A DNA stretch of 64,000 nt, from assembly GCF_001542415.1 (NCBI RefSeq), contig NZ_LNCU01000039.1:56763-120762 (forward strand), written 5' to 3'. Origin of the DNA: Bradyrhizobium macuxiense. Lineage in GTDB: Bacteria; Pseudomonadota; Alphaproteobacteria; Rhizobiales; Xanthobacteraceae. Position numbers and translations under genes: made by a program. This document shows positions 1-9,821 of this stretch, one piece after another. The notes under the pieces were generated by a model. It was not told the DNA's origin. It saw only the letters and a program-made list of their open reading frames with translations, and ran no database searches. Positions within the stretch are counted from its first letter, which is position 1. Every line of letters begins with the position of its first letter.

Positions 1-740
1 CGCTGGGGCGGAACTTGCAAGACAGGAAGAGGTGGTACGTTCGGCGCGAGCCGGTCAGTGAAATGCTCCGCTCGGTTTACCGGCAGAAAATGCCGCTCTC
101 GTGTTTGGATCTCACTGTCCGCGAAGCCCATCTTGGCCGGTGGTCGCAAGACCCGAAAACAGGCCGGACATATGAGCGCAAGCGATCCGAGCATGCTGCC
201 CGAGCCAATCCTTGCAAGTCGGGGGCCGTCCACATATGAACCGAGCCGCTTTGCGTCTCGGCCATCCGGCGTCGATCCCTCGCGCAGAGACTGCGGAATT
301 CCTCGCCGGGGGCACTCGGGAAAGGGTCCCGCCGTCATGAAGTATGCCGGCGTCGCTGTCACTGCCCCGTTCCCGGGTGCCCTCTTGACCGGTCTCGTCA
401 CTGCACTCGGTCCCGCGTCCCGCCTTCGGCGTCGCTATGCTCACGCTCCTACGGGTGCCATTTTCCGTTGAGGCGATGCGCCATTGGCGCACGCCTGATC
501 GGGGCCTGCGGCCTGCATCTCAAGGCCAGGTCCCATGAAGAAATGGGACCGAAGCGGCCCGCGTCGCAGATCTCTCATTCTCACCGTTGTGTGCGTGGCC
601 GAGCGCGAAAGCGGGCTCTCGTTCGTCCACGCCATCGTATTCTTCCGTAAGAGGCTGAGAGTAAGAGTGCTGCCCGGGTTTTGCCGTGACGGGTTACAGG
701 CTGCGAGAGAGGCTCGCGGCGCCCGTCGCGGAGAACCGCG
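1..740. other. Upstream region of the ardC gene, no gene seen
   Basis: I see no convincing gene here. Open frames exist on both strands, but they overlap each other, lack clear ribosome binding sites and show no recognisable domain. A short perfect hairpin lies at 529-550 (8-bp arms GGTCCCAT/ATGGGACC, loop of 6) without a following T-run, so it is not a normal terminator. The last 67 bases form the leader described separately. Confidence 0.5.
674..740 (+). promoter_or_regulatory. Structured leader of ardC, shared with parB
   Basis: The 67 bases before the ardC start are clearly related to those before the parB-like gene (1743-1806). Both contain GACGGG, a GAGAGAGGCT core, the complementary CCCGTC, and then GGAGAA as ribosome binding site just before the ATG. 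GACGGG and CCCGTC can pair, placing a stem immediately upstream of the binding site. This is seen in the sequence; a role in translation control or coordinated expression is inference. Confidence 0.55.
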
Positions 741-1697
741 ATGTCCAGACGTTATCCTCGGGCGCGCTCCGGTGAAGACCGGGCGAACCTTTATGACGAA
801 ATCACCAACAAGATCATCAACGAACTTGAGGCCGGCCGAGTGCCGTGGGTGCAGCCTTGGGGTACCGCGGCGGCGAAGGCTTCTTTGGCCATGCCGAAAA
901 GCGCCGCGACCGGCCGTCAATACAGCGGCATCAACATTCTGATCCTCTGGGGTTCTGCCACCGAACGCGCATTCACAGGCCAGAGCTGGCTTACCTTCCG
1001 CCAGGCGTTGTCGCTCGGTGGTCATGTCCGCAAGGGCGAGCGCGGGACTACCGTGGTCTATGCCGATCGCTTTGTACCGGTCGACGAAAAGCGGCGCGCG
1101 AGCGAAACCGGAGACGAAGCGCAGGCCATCCCGTTCCTCAAGCGCTTTACGGTGTTTAATACCGATCAGTGCGACGACTTGCCTGCGGAGATCGCAACGA
1201 CGGCGCCGCCCCCACCGCCAAGCCTGATCGAGCCAAAGGTCGAATCCCTGATCAAGGCGACCGGTATCAACTTCCGCATCGGCGGCAGCCGCGCATTCTA
1301 CGTGCCGGCGGAAGACTATGTGCAGGTGCCGCCGCCGCAAGCTTATTTCGAGCCGATCAATTGGCATCGAACGGCCTTGCATGAGTTGGGGCACGCCAGT
1401 GGCCACCCGTCACGTCTCAACCGTGACTTGTCAGGCGGCTACGGTACCAAGAAATACGCCTTCGAGGAACTCATCGCCGAGATCTCGGCTGCGTTCAGTT
1501 GCGCGTCGCTCGGTATAGTGCCGACGGTGCGCCACGCCGACTATATTGGCTCCTGGCTTGAAGTGCTCCGCGAGGACAATCGCGCGATTGTGCGAGCTGC
1601 TTCGCAAGCCAGCAAGGCCGCGGATTATCTCCTCGGATTCCTGCCGGAACGTGCTGTCGACATGACGACCGAGAGCGCGGACCAGGAGGCTGCGTGA
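741..1697 (+). CDS. ArdC-like anti-restriction zincin protein (DUF1738)
   Basis: The 318-residue protein has the N-terminal ArdC domain signature (LYDEITNKIINELEAG followed by PWVQPW, residues 17-40) and a C-terminal metallopeptidase motif HELGH at 214-218, with AFEELIAEISAAF further on supplying the likely third zinc ligand. ArdC proteins are carried by plasmids and ICEs and protect incoming single-stranded DNA from host restriction. The start at 741 is preceded by GGAGAA. It is the first of a run of co-oriented mobile-element genes. The proline-rich stretch near residue 155 is probably a linker. Family membership is firm; substrate and activity in this element are inferred from relatives. 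Confidence 0.88.
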   Translation: MSRRYPRARSGEDRANLYDEITNKIINELEAGRVPWVQPWGTAAAKASLAMPKSAATGRQYSGINILILWGSATERAFTGQSWLTFRQALSLGGHVRKGERGTTVVYADRFVPVDEKRRASETGDEAQAIPFLKRFTVFNTDQCDDLPAEIATTAPPPPPSLIEPKVESLIKATGINFRIGGSRAFYVPAEDYVQVPPPQAYFEPINWHRTALHELGHASGHPSRLNRDLSGGYGTKKYAFEELIAEISAAFSCASLGIVPTVRHADYIGSWLEVLREDNRAIVRAASQASKAADYLLGFLPERAVDMTTESADQEAA

Positions 1698-1742
1698 ACC
1701 GCTCACCGGCCGGGTCGAAAAAGAGAGTGAGAGAGAAGTTGT

Positions 1743-1806
1743 GGTTTTTCGCGACGGGTTCGAGGCCGAGAGAGAGGCTCCCGGCCGCCCGTCGTGGAGA
1801 ATCGAC
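1743..1806 (+). promoter_or_regulatory. Structured leader of the parB-like gene
   Basis: This is the second copy of the leader found before ardC. It keeps the CGACGGG/CCCGTCG pairing arms, the GAGAGAGAGGCT core and the GGAGAA ribosome binding site at the same distance from the ATG. An inner pairing of GGCCG with CGGCC is also possible. The similarity ends at the start codons, which argues for selection on the leader itself or for duplication of an expression signal. Confidence 0.55.
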
Positions 1807-3924
1807 ATGACGAAGGCAGTCCAAAAGATCACGCTGTCGCCCTCACGCGACATTCCCTTCAACAAGCTGGTGCTCAGCCAATCCAACGTCCGGCGCGTCA
1901 AGGCTGGAGTTTCCATCGAGCAGCTCGCTGAAAGTATCGCCCAGCGTACGCTTCTGCAAAGTCTCAATGTGCGGGCGGTTGTGGACGCCGAAGGCAATGA
2001 GACCGGCATGTTCGAGGTGCCGGCAGGCGGCCGGCGCTATCGGGCGCTGGAACTTCTCGTGAAGCAGAAGCGCATGGCGAAGACGCAGGCCGTTCCTTGC
2101 GTCGTGCGCGAGGGCGGAATCGCTGAAGACGACTCGCTTGCCGAGAACGACGAGCGGGTAGGGCTTCATCCGCTCGATCAGTTCCGAGCCTTCCAGACCT
2201 TGAGTGGCGCCGGCTTGTCAGAGGAGGATATCGCGGCTCGGCACTTTGTGACACCGGGCGTCGTGAAGCAACGGCTCCGGCTGGCGTCCGTATCGCCAAA
2301 GCTGCACGAGGTCTATGCCGAAGACGGCATGACCCTCGAGCAGCTCATGGCCTTTTCTGTCACCGCGGATCAGACGCGGCAGGAACAGGTCTGGGAGAAT
2401 GTCAGCCGCTCGGGCTACGATGAACCCTATCAAATCCGGCGGATGCTGACCGAAAATACCGTGCGGGCGTCCGATCGCCGCGTGCAGTTCATTGGGCTCG
2501 ATGTTTACCAGCAGGCAGGTGGCGGCGTTTTGCGCGACCTGTTCGAGCGCGATGATGGCGGCTGGCTTCAAGACGTCGCTCTGCTCGACCGTCTTGTTAC
2601 GGAAAAACTCAAGGCCGAAGCCGAGACGATCGCGGCCGAGGGATGGAAATGGATCTCAGTGGCCGTCGATTTCTCCTATGGCCACACCAACGGCTTGCGC
2701 GAACTCGACGGCAAGCCGGCCGACCTCGCAGCCGACGAGCAGGCCACCATCGACGCTCTCAACGCCGAGCAGGCGAAGCTCGTATCCGAGTATCAGGATG
2801 CGGATGAGCTTCCCGAAGAGGTCGACCAGCGTCTCGGCGAGATCGAGGCGGCGCTGGCCGCATTCGAAGACCGGCCGAAAACTTACGATCCGGCCGAGAT
2901 TGTCCGAGCCGGTGTCTTCGTCAGCATCGATTCTGAGGGGCGGCTTTTCGTCGATCGAGGCTATGTTCGGCCTGAGGATGAGGCGCCTGCGGCCGATATC
3001 GATGTCGAGCGGGGCACCGATGCGTCGCCGGATGAAGGACAGGAGGCTGGTGCTTCCGCAACTCGCACAGCGATCTCGGTCGCCGGCGCATCGAACGAAC
3101 CGGAGGAGGATGATGAGGACCCGGCAAGGCCATTGCCGGATCGACTGATCATCGAACTGACGGCGCACCGTACGCTGGCATTGCGGGATGCGCTGGCGGA
3201 AAACCCCGCGATCGCGTTCCAGGCGGTCCTGCACAACTTCGTACTGACGGCCTTTTACCGGTTCGCGTCGTCCGGGAGCTGCCTTGAGATCGGGCTGCGC
3301 ACGCCAACCTTTCCTGCTCAAGCCCCAGGCCTAAGGGAAAGCGTGTCTGCCAAGGCCGTCGAGGCGCGACATGAGTCATGGAAAGCACGGTTGCCGAAGA
3401 GCGAGAACGATCTCTGGGACGCGCTCGCGGCGCTCGACGGCGCCGCGCAGGCGTCCCTGTTCGCTCATTGCGCATCTTTTGCAGTCAACGCCCTCTATGA
3501 GCCGGCAAACCGCTACAACCACGGCCGCGTCTCCGCCCACGGCGTTCGCACACGGCTCGACCAGGCCGATGTCGTGGCGCGCGCCGTCGGGCTCGACATG
3601 GTGGAGGCTGGCTGGAGACCGACCGTTGACAACTATCTCGGCCGGGTCACCAAGCCTCGCATTCTGGAGGCGGTGCGGGAAGCCAAGGGCGAGTCTTCCG
3701 CGCAACTGATCGACCACCTGAAGAAGGCCGACATGGCCAAGGAGGCCGAGCGCCTTCTCGATGGCTCGGGCTGGTTGCCAGAGCCGCTGCGTTTCCTCGA
3801 CGCCAGTGCTGCGTCGGTGGAGCAGGAGGGCGAAGCGGGCCCGCTGCCAGAATTCCTGGCCGACGAGGAGGATCCGCAGAACGCCCGCAGCGATGATCCG
3901 CAACAGCTCGACGCGGCTGAATAA
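1807..3924 (+). CDS. ParB/RepB-like nuclease-domain protein of the mobile element
   Basis: The 705-residue product starts with a ParB N-terminal (sulfiredoxin-like) domain: FNKLVLSQSNVRR, then a box II-like VPAGGRRYRALELL near residue 70, SLAEN and LHPLDQFRAFQTL, followed by a helix-turn-helix-like segment (IAARHFVTPGVVKQRLRLA). The long C-terminal part, rich in acidic residues around 380-440, is typical of the large ParB-like proteins of alphaproteobacterial ICEs and plasmids, not of chromosomal ParB. I start it at ATG 1807, after GGAGAA; the frame is open upstream to 1741 but without a good binding site. No ParA partner occurs in this window, so a partition role is doubtful; gene regulation or nuclease activity is equally possible. 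Confidence 0.85.
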   Translation: MTKAVQKITLSPSRDIPFNKLVLSQSNVRRVKAGVSIEQLAESIAQRTLLQSLNVRAVVDAEGNETGMFEVPAGGRRYRALELLVKQKRMAKTQAVPCVVREGGIAEDDSLAENDERVGLHPLDQFRAFQTLSGAGLSEEDIAARHFVTPGVVKQRLRLASVSPKLHEVYAEDGMTLEQLMAFSVTADQTRQEQVWENVSRSGYDEPYQIRRMLTENTVRASDRRVQFIGLDVYQQAGGGVLRDLFERDDGGWLQDVALLDRLVTEKLKAEAETIAAEGWKWISVAVDFSYGHTNGLRELDGKPADLAADEQATIDALNAEQAKLVSEYQDADELPEEVDQRLGEIEAALAAFEDRPKTYDPAEIVRAGVFVSIDSEGRLFVDRGYVRPEDEAPAADIDVERGTDASPDEGQEAGASATRTAISVAGASNEPEEDDEDPARPLPDRLIIELTAHRTLALRDALAENPAIAFQAVLHNFVLTAFYRFASSGSCLEIGLRTPTFPAQAPGLRESVSAKAVEARHESWKARLPKSENDLWDALAALDGAAQASLFAHCASFAVNALYEPANRYNHGRVSAHGVRTRLDQADVVARAVGLDMVEAGWRPTVDNYLGRVTKPRILEAVREAKGESSAQLIDHLKKADMAKEAERLLDGSGWLPEPLRFLDASAASVEQEGEAGPLPEFLADEEDPQNARSDDPQQLDAAE

Positions 3925-3966
3925 TTTCGTGCAGCGGGGTGGCCGCGGCCGTCCCGCAGCTGCGTG

Positions 3967-3999
3967 GGGACCGGTGTGCAGCACCGGTCCCATTTTTAT
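3967..3999 (+). terminator. Rho-independent terminator after the parB-like gene
   Basis: A perfect 10-bp stem, GGGACCGGTG and CACCGGTCCC, with a 5-base loop (TGCAG), is followed directly by ATTTTTATT. It lies 43 bases after the parB-like stop and separates ardC-parB from the downstream helicase gene. Confidence 0.85.
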
Positions 4000-4108
4000 T
4001 GGGAACGGTTGAGAGGGAGAGTGGGGCCGGGAAGGGTTTGAATCGCCGCGGTCTTAAGGAGAGCGCCGGGCGGTTCGACCCGTTCCTGCTCTCCGAAAGA
4101 AAATCCCC

Positions 4109-7100
4109 ATGACCGAATCTCTCGCCGGCGGCGCTGGCGCTGCGCCGCTCTCGATGCATGCAGCTGCAACTATCACCTCCGCTGTGGTCAGGGCTGCGCG
4201 ACAGCTCTTGACCGATCTCGAACGCGGCCATCGCATCGATGCCGCGGTCCTGCGCGGAGCCATGGAGGCTGCTTTTGGTGCCTCCGACGCGGTAGGCGCC
4301 TGGAACTGGAAGACCGCCTATGATGCCTGCGAGGCCGCCACCGTTTTATTCCTTCGCAAATTCGGTCCGGCCATGCGGACCAAGTCCGGTTCGCCGCCCG
4401 CGATGCTGCCGATGCTCGGGAAAATCGCGAGCTGTCTGCCGACCCATACACTGCGTTCCGAGGACAGCCAGGCGCTTCAACAATTCTCGACGCCGATCCC
4501 GCTGGGGCTGGCCGCATGTACCGCAGCCGCCATTAGGCCGGCCGACCGCGTTCTGGAGCCCTCCGCCGGGACTGGCTTGCTCGCCATCTTTGCCGAGCTC
4601 GCCGGCGGCGCTCTGTTGCTGAACGAGTTAGCCGAGTCCCGTGCATCGCTGCTCGATCATCTGTTCGCCGACGTTAAGACAACGCGCATCGACGCTGCCC
4701 AGATCGATGATCATCTCGAAGCAGGTGTCCTGCCGAGTGTCGTCTTGATGAACCCTCCGTTTTCGGCGCTGGCGAACGTTGACCGACGAATGGCGGATGC
4801 CGCGCTCCGGCACATCGTTTCGGCCTTGGCGCGTCTTTGCGACGGTGGACGTTTGGTCGCCATCACCGCCGCAAGCTTCGGGCCGGACAATCCGGCATGG
4901 CGAGATGCCTTCGTTCGCCTTCAGGAACGCGGGCGAGTTGTCTTCTCTGCCGCGGTCGACGGAGCCGTTTACGCGAAACACGGAACACAAATCGATACTA
5001 GGCTGCTTGTCATCGACAAGCAGCCCGCGGCAGACCCGACGGTCTTTCCGGCCTCTCCCGGCATGGCGGGCGATGTCGTTATCCTGCTCGACTGGGTAAC
5101 CCGGCATGTGCCTCCGAGGCTGGCTGTTGCAGCCCCGGTCGTGATCGACGTCGGCAGGAGCCCCTTGAAGTCACGATCCCTTGGCGCTTCCGCGCCACGC
5201 CTAACCTCTGCTTCGGGAGTCGCCGCGCCAGAAGGCACAGAGCTCGCATACGAAATAGTCGAATGGTCGCTGCCGGAGGGCGCCCGGCTCACAGATGCAC
5301 TTTATGAGGAATACGGATTGCAGTCGATCCGCATTCCGGGCGCGCACGCGCATCCAACCAAACTCGTGCAGTCCGCCGCAATGGCGTCCGTCGCGCCACC
5401 AAGACCCTCCTATCGGCCGCACCTGTCGGCCAATCTGGTGGCGAATGGCACCCTGTCGGACGCCCAGCTTGAGAGCGTCATCTACGCTGGCGAAGCGCAT
5501 TGCGAGTTGCTCGCTGGCTCCTGGACGGTCGATGCGACCTTCGATGTCGTCGCGGCCGCGTGCGACGACGCGGGAAACGCCGTCCGGTTTCGCCGCGGCT
5601 GGTTCTTGGGCGATGGTACCGGCGCGGGCAAGGGGCGGCAGGTCGCTGGCATCCTGCTCGACAACTGGCTCAAGGGTCGTCGCCGGGCAGTCTGGATCAG
5701 CAAGTCCGACAAGCTGATCGAGGATGCACAGCGCGACTGGTCCGCGCTCGGCATGGAGCGGCTTCTCGTGACGCCGCTGTCGCGCTTCCGTCAGGGCACC
5801 CCGATCAGGCTCTCGGAAGGCATCCTATTTACCACCTACGCTACGCTGCGTACCGATGAGCGCGGCGAAAAGCTTTCGCGCGTCAGGCAGATCGTCGAAT
5901 GGTTGGGCTCCGACTTCGACGGAGTGATCGTCTTCGACGAAAGCCACGCCATGCAGAATGCGGTCGGAGGCAAGGGCGAACGCGGTGACCAGGCAGCCTC
6001 TCAGCAAGGGCGTGCGGGCCTGAGGCTCCAGCACGCTCTGCCGAATGCGCGCGTGGTCTATGTATCGGCGACGGGTGCTACTACGGTCCATAACCTCGCT
6101 TATGCACAGCGGCTGGGATTGTGGGGCGGGCATGATTTCCCGTTCGCCACCAGGGCCGAATTCGTCGAGGCGATCGAGGAGGGCGGAGTCGCCGCAATGG
6201 AGGTGCTGGCGCGCGACCTCAAGGCGCTCGGTCTCTACGCGGCCCGTTCGCTCTCCTACGAGGGCGTGGCCTACGAACTCGTCGAGCACCAACTTTCGCC
6301 GGAGCAGGTTCGCATCTACGACGCCTATGCCGATGCGTTCGGCATCATCCACAACAACCTCGACGCGGCGATGCGGGCCGCCAACATCACCGGCGAGACC
6401 GGAACGCTGAACGGGCAGGCCAAATCCGCGGCACGATCCGCTTTCGAAAGCGCCAAGCAGCGCTTCTTCGGACACTTGCTAACCTCGATGAAGACGCCGT
6501 CGCTGATCCGCTCGATCGAGCGCGATCTTGACGCGGGACACGCCGCCGTCATCCAGATCGTGTCGACCGGTGAAGCGCTAATGGAGCGCCGGCTCGCCGA
6601 GATCCCGACCGAGGAGTGGGCCGACGTCCGCGTCGACATCACGCCGCGCGAATATGTCCTCGACTATCTCGCCCATTCCTTCCCGGTCCAGCTCTACGAG
6701 CCCTTCACCGACCAGGAGGGCAATCTCTGCTCCCGGCCTGTCTACCGCGACGGCCAACCGGTCGAGAGCCGGGAGGCACTCGCCCGCCGCGACTGCTTGA
6801 TCGAGAAGCTCGCATCGCTCCCTCCCGTGCCTGGCGCGCTGGATCAGGTCATTCAGCGCTTCGGCACCGACATGGTCGCCGAGGTAACAGGCCGCTCCCG
6901 CCGCATCGCTCGCAAGGGCGACCGACTGGTGGTCGAAAACAGGGCCGCTTCCGCCAACCTCGCGGAGACCTCGGCCTTCATGGATGACACCAAGCGCATC
7001 CTCGTGTTCTCCGACGCCGGCGGTACGGGCAGGAGCTACCATGCCGAACTGTCGGCCCGGAATCGCCGCTTGCGGGTCCATTATCTGCTCGAGCCCGGCT

Positions 7101-8431
7101 GGAAGGCCGACGCCGCGATCCAGGGCCTCGGCCGGACAAACCGGACCAACCAGGCGCAGCCGCCGCTGTTTCGCCCAATCGCGACCGATGTGAAGGCCGA
7201 AAAGCGCTTCCTAAGCACCATCGCGCGCCGGCTCGACACCTTGGGCGCCATCACGCGCGGCCAGCGCCAGACCGGAGGGCAGGGCCTGTTCCGCCCCGAG
7301 GACAATCTCGAAAGCCAGTATGGCCGTGATGCATTGCGTCAACTCTACACGTTGCTCGCGCGAGGCAAAGTCGGCGGCTGCTCGCTCGAGCGCTTTGAGG
7401 ATGCGACCGGCCTGAAACTGACCGATACCAACGGACTCAGGGATGACCTCCCGCCAATCACGACCTTCCTGAATAGGCTGCTGGCGCTCACCATCGAGCT
7501 ACAGAATATCCTGTTCACCGCGTTCGAGCAGCTCTTGACCGCTCGGATCGAGGGCGCCGTCGCCTCTAGCACCTATGACGTCGGACTGGAAACACTCCGC
7601 GCCGAGAGCTTTGTCGTCACCGACCGGCGGACGATTTATGCGCATCAGAGCACTGGCGCTGAGACCCGGCTGCTCACGATTACCCAGCGCCAGCGCAACC
7701 ATCCTGTGGGTCTGGATGACGCTCTTGCTCGTCTTTCCGATCGTCATGGCGTCCTGCTGATGAATGAGCGCTCGGGACGAGCCGCCGTGCAGGTCCCAGC
7801 TCCGAGCTTCATGCTCGACGACGGCGAGATCGAGCGGCGCGTCCGCCTGATCCGGCCGATGGAGCAGCAGAGCGTTTCCCTCAACATGATGGCGGAAAGC
7901 CATTGGGTGGAAGCCGATCGAGAACCCTTTGCCGCCGCCTGGCTGGCGGAGTTCGCCGAGGTACCCGAGTTCACGGAGAGTACGATCCATGTTGTAGCGG
8001 GCCTGCTGTTGCCCATCTGGAAGCGGCTGCCGAACGGATCGACCCGGGTCTATCGGCTGCAGACCGACGCGGGCGAACGAATCATCGGCCGCAAGGTTTC
8101 TGCCGCCTGGGTCGCGAACGTCCTTGCCGCTGATGCGCCTACGTTGACGCCGGACGCTGCCTTTGCCGCGCTGATGGAGGGGCGGACAGTCCTCGATCTT
8201 GCCGAGGACCTCCAGCTTCGCCGTGTCCGCGTGATGGGCGCATACCGCATCGAGCTGTCGGGATTCAACGACACGATGCGCGATCGACTGCGAGCTTATG
8301 GTCTGTTCGGGGAGATCATTTCCTGGAAGCTGCGCATGTTCGTGCCCACGGACGCATGCGGCGTCGAGATCCTGTCGAAGGTGCTTGAGCAGTATCCAGT
8401 TGCGCACATCGGCGGGCGGGAGGCCGCGTGA
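4109..8431 (+). CDS. DNA methyltransferase/strawberry-notch helicase fusion
   Basis: This 1440-residue protein joins two activities. The first part has an adenine-methyltransferase-like SAM site LEPSAGTG near residue 149 and NPPF near 213. The second part has the strawberry-notch type ATPase: FLGDGTGAGKGRQVAGI (Walker A, near 500), a DESH box near 608, and a C-terminal helicase segment with VFSDAGGTGRSYHAEL and GLGRTNRTNQAQPPLF. Such large proteins recur in rhizobial conjugative elements next to ardC, parB and a toprim gene; DNA protection or processing during transfer is usually proposed but not established. The ATG start lies 110 bases after the preceding terminator, and the stop overlaps the next gene start (TGATG). 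Confidence 0.88.
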   Translation: MTESLAGGAGAAPLSMHAAATITSAVVRAARQLLTDLERGHRIDAAVLRGAMEAAFGASDAVGAWNWKTAYDACEAATVLFLRKFGPAMRTKSGSPPAMLPMLGKIASCLPTHTLRSEDSQALQQFSTPIPLGLAACTAAAIRPADRVLEPSAGTGLLAIFAELAGGALLLNELAESRASLLDHLFADVKTTRIDAAQIDDHLEAGVLPSVVLMNPPFSALANVDRRMADAALRHIVSALARLCDGGRLVAITAASFGPDNPAWRDAFVRLQERGRVVFSAAVDGAVYAKHGTQIDTRLLVIDKQPAADPTVFPASPGMAGDVVILLDWVTRHVPPRLAVAAPVVIDVGRSPLKSRSLGASAPRLTSASGVAAPEGTELAYEIVEWSLPEGARLTDALYEEYGLQSIRIPGAHAHPTKLVQSAAMASVAPPRPSYRPHLSANLVANGTLSDAQLESVIYAGEAHCELLAGSWTVDATFDVVAAACDDAGNAVRFRRGWFLGDGTGAGKGRQVAGILLDNWLKGRRRAVWISKSDKLIEDAQRDWSALGMERLLVTPLSRFRQGTPIRLSEGILFTTYATLRTDERGEKLSRVRQIVEWLGSDFDGVIVFDESHAMQNAVGGKGERGDQAASQQGRAGLRLQHALPNARVVYVSATGATTVHNLAYAQRLGLWGGHDFPFATRAEFVEAIEEGGVAAMEVLARDLKALGLYAARSLSYEGVAYELVEHQLSPEQVRIYDAYADAFGIIHNNLDAAMRAANITGETGTLNGQAKSAARSAFESAKQRFFGHLLTSMKTPSLIRSIERDLDAGHAAVIQIVSTGEALMERRLAEIPTEEWADVRVDITPREYVLDYLAHSFPVQLYEPFTDQEGNLCSRPVYRDGQPVESREALARRDCLIEKLASLPPVPGALDQVIQRFGTDMVAEVTGRSRRIARKGDRLVVENRAASANLAETSAFMDDTKRILVFSDAGGTGRSYHAELSARNRRLRVHYLLEPGWKADAAIQGLGRTNRTNQAQPPLFRPIATDVKAEKRFLSTIARRLDTLGAITRGQRQTGGQGLFRPEDNLESQYGRDALRQLYTLLARGKVGGCSLERFEDATGLKLTDTNGLRDDLPPITTFLNRLLALTIELQNILFTAFEQLLTARIEGAVASSTYDVGLETLRAESFVVTDRRTIYAHQSTGAETRLLTITQRQRNHPVGLDDALARLSDRHGVLLMNERSGRAAVQVPAPSFMLDDGEIERRVRLIRPMEQQSVSLNMMAESHWVEADREPFAAAWLAEFAEVPEFTESTIHVVAGLLLPIWKRLPNGSTRVYRLQTDAGERIIGRKVSAAWVANVLAADAPTLTPDAAFAALMEGRTVLDLAEDLQLRRVRVMGAYRIELSGFNDTMRDRLRAYGLFGEIISWKLRMFVPTDACGVEILSKVLEQYPVAHIGGREAA

Positions 8432-9489
8432 TGCCCCGCGATGCCTCCGAACTGGCATGCCGCCTCGCGCGCGAGGCCGAGGCTGTATGCCGACACTATC
8501 TCTCCAATGGCAAGCGGGAGGGGCGGTACTGGCTGGTCGGCGACGTCCACAATACGCCGGGCCGCTCGATGTTCGTGCGGCTCCGGGAATCGCGGAAGGG
8601 ACCCGCCGGCAAGTGGACCGATGCTGCGACTGGAGAACATGGCGATCTCCTCGATATCATCCGCGAAAGTCTTGGTCTGCGCGACTTCCGCGACGTGGCA
8701 AAGGAGGCGAGGCGCTTTCTGGAACTACCTCGTGCCGAGCCGGAATTCGTCTCGAAGCCCGATCGTCCAGCGGTACCAGCCGGATCGCAAGCGGCCGCCC
8801 GCCGCCTCTTTGCGATATCCAGCCCGATCCAAGGGACCGTGGTTGAGACATATCTGCAGCGGCGCGGGATAGCCTGCGTGCGCCACGGCGGCAGCCTGCG
8901 CTTTCACCCACGCTGCTACTACCGATCGGACGAGCGCTTGCCGACCGAGAGCTGGCCAGCGATGATCGCCTGCGTCACCGATCTCGATGGACGGATCACC
9001 GGCGTACACCGCACCTGGCTCGACCCCGACGGATTTGATCGCGTTCGTCTGGGCAAGGCTCCGATCGATACGCCGCGACGGGCGATGGGCGACCTCCTTG
9101 GCAACGCCGTTCGCTTCGGCGTGATGGACGACGTGCTCGCTGCCGGCGAGGGTATCGAGACCATGCTGTCCTTACGCTGCGCGCTACCGACCATGCCGAT
9201 GGCCGCTGCGCTTTCGGCCAATCACCTCTCAGCCATGTTGCTCCCATCTGGCCTCCGCCGGCTCTACATCGCGCGCGATGCCGATGCCGCCGGAGATGTG
9301 GTGCAGACTGTTCTGACCCGGCGCGCGGCAGACGCCGGCATTGAAGCGATCGCACTGTCGCCCCGGCTCGGAGACTTCAACGAAGATCTGCACGTCTTCG
9401 GTCTCGAGGCCCTCCGAGCGGCCTTACGTATTCAGCTCGCACCGGAGGACAACCGCTTCCTGCATGCGTCAACGGTGGTCGCGGGATAA
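8431..9489 (+). CDS. Toprim-domain protein (DUF7146/primase-like)
   Basis: The 352-residue protein carries an N-terminal DUF7146-type region (residues about 10-90) and a C-terminal toprim domain with the conserved glutamate in AAGEGIETMLS (near 240) and the paired aspartates in YIARDADAAGD (near 280). This arrangement is common in plasmid and ICE primase-like proteins lacking a zinc finger. It probably acts with the preceding helicase in DNA processing or in priming the complementary strand after transfer. ATG 8431 overlaps the helicase stop in a TGATG, indicating translational coupling; a GTG three bases upstream is an alternative. Confidence 0.85.
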   Translation: MPRDASELACRLAREAEAVCRHYLSNGKREGRYWLVGDVHNTPGRSMFVRLRESRKGPAGKWTDAATGEHGDLLDIIRESLGLRDFRDVAKEARRFLELPRAEPEFVSKPDRPAVPAGSQAAARRLFAISSPIQGTVVETYLQRRGIACVRHGGSLRFHPRCYYRSDERLPTESWPAMIACVTDLDGRITGVHRTWLDPDGFDRVRLGKAPIDTPRRAMGDLLGNAVRFGVMDDVLAAGEGIETMLSLRCALPTMPMAAALSANHLSAMLLPSGLRRLYIARDADAAGDVVQTVLTRRAADAGIEAIALSPRLGDFNEDLHVFGLEALRAALRIQLAPEDNRFLHASTVVAG

Positions 9490-9821
9490 GCCAGCGTCGT
9501 TCGCTCGATCGTGATAGATCTGTCATAGACGAGGCCAATGCCGGAAGAGGACGCGACCTCGGCCTTCTAGAGGGCGATCGGACGGCATGCGGCCCGGGCC
9601 GGCAATGGCTGCGGCCGGCTATTTTCCGCCGCGCGCCGGCTATGAGATGACACTTTAGCCATCTGACCAGCGCGCTTTGCATCGCGAGGCAAAATAGCCG
9701 GCCTCCGCCATCCTCCGCTGCCGCTTCGGCCCCTTCGGGTTCTGGCCCGTTCCGCCCGCCGTCTGAGTGATCGCCACGAAGGCCGCGATGGGCGCGGCCG
9801 ATCCGGCAAGGGCCTCTTCCC
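9490..9821 (+). promoter_or_regulatory. Leader with long hairpin before the DUF2493 gene
   Basis: This 332-base stretch has no gene. It contains an inverted repeat with perfect 13-bp arms (GGCCGGCTATTTT at 9613-9625 and its complement at 9691-9703), extendable by a further ATGGC pairing. The loop ends in TCGCGAGGC directly before the second arm. Just after it comes CATCCTCCGCTGCCGCTTCGG. The same layout, with different arm sequence, precedes the DUF736 gene at 13255-13324. A regulatory RNA structure or a DNA structure used in transfer is inferred. Confidence 0.55.

Noticed and set aside
529..550. Hairpin as a terminator
   Set aside because: Perfect 8-bp stem but no T-run after it and no gene end before it.
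441..1406. 321-codon minus-strand frame over ardC
   Set aside because: It is antisense to a gene with clear ArdC motifs, has an arginine-rich composition typical of shadow frames in GC-rich DNA, and no domain.
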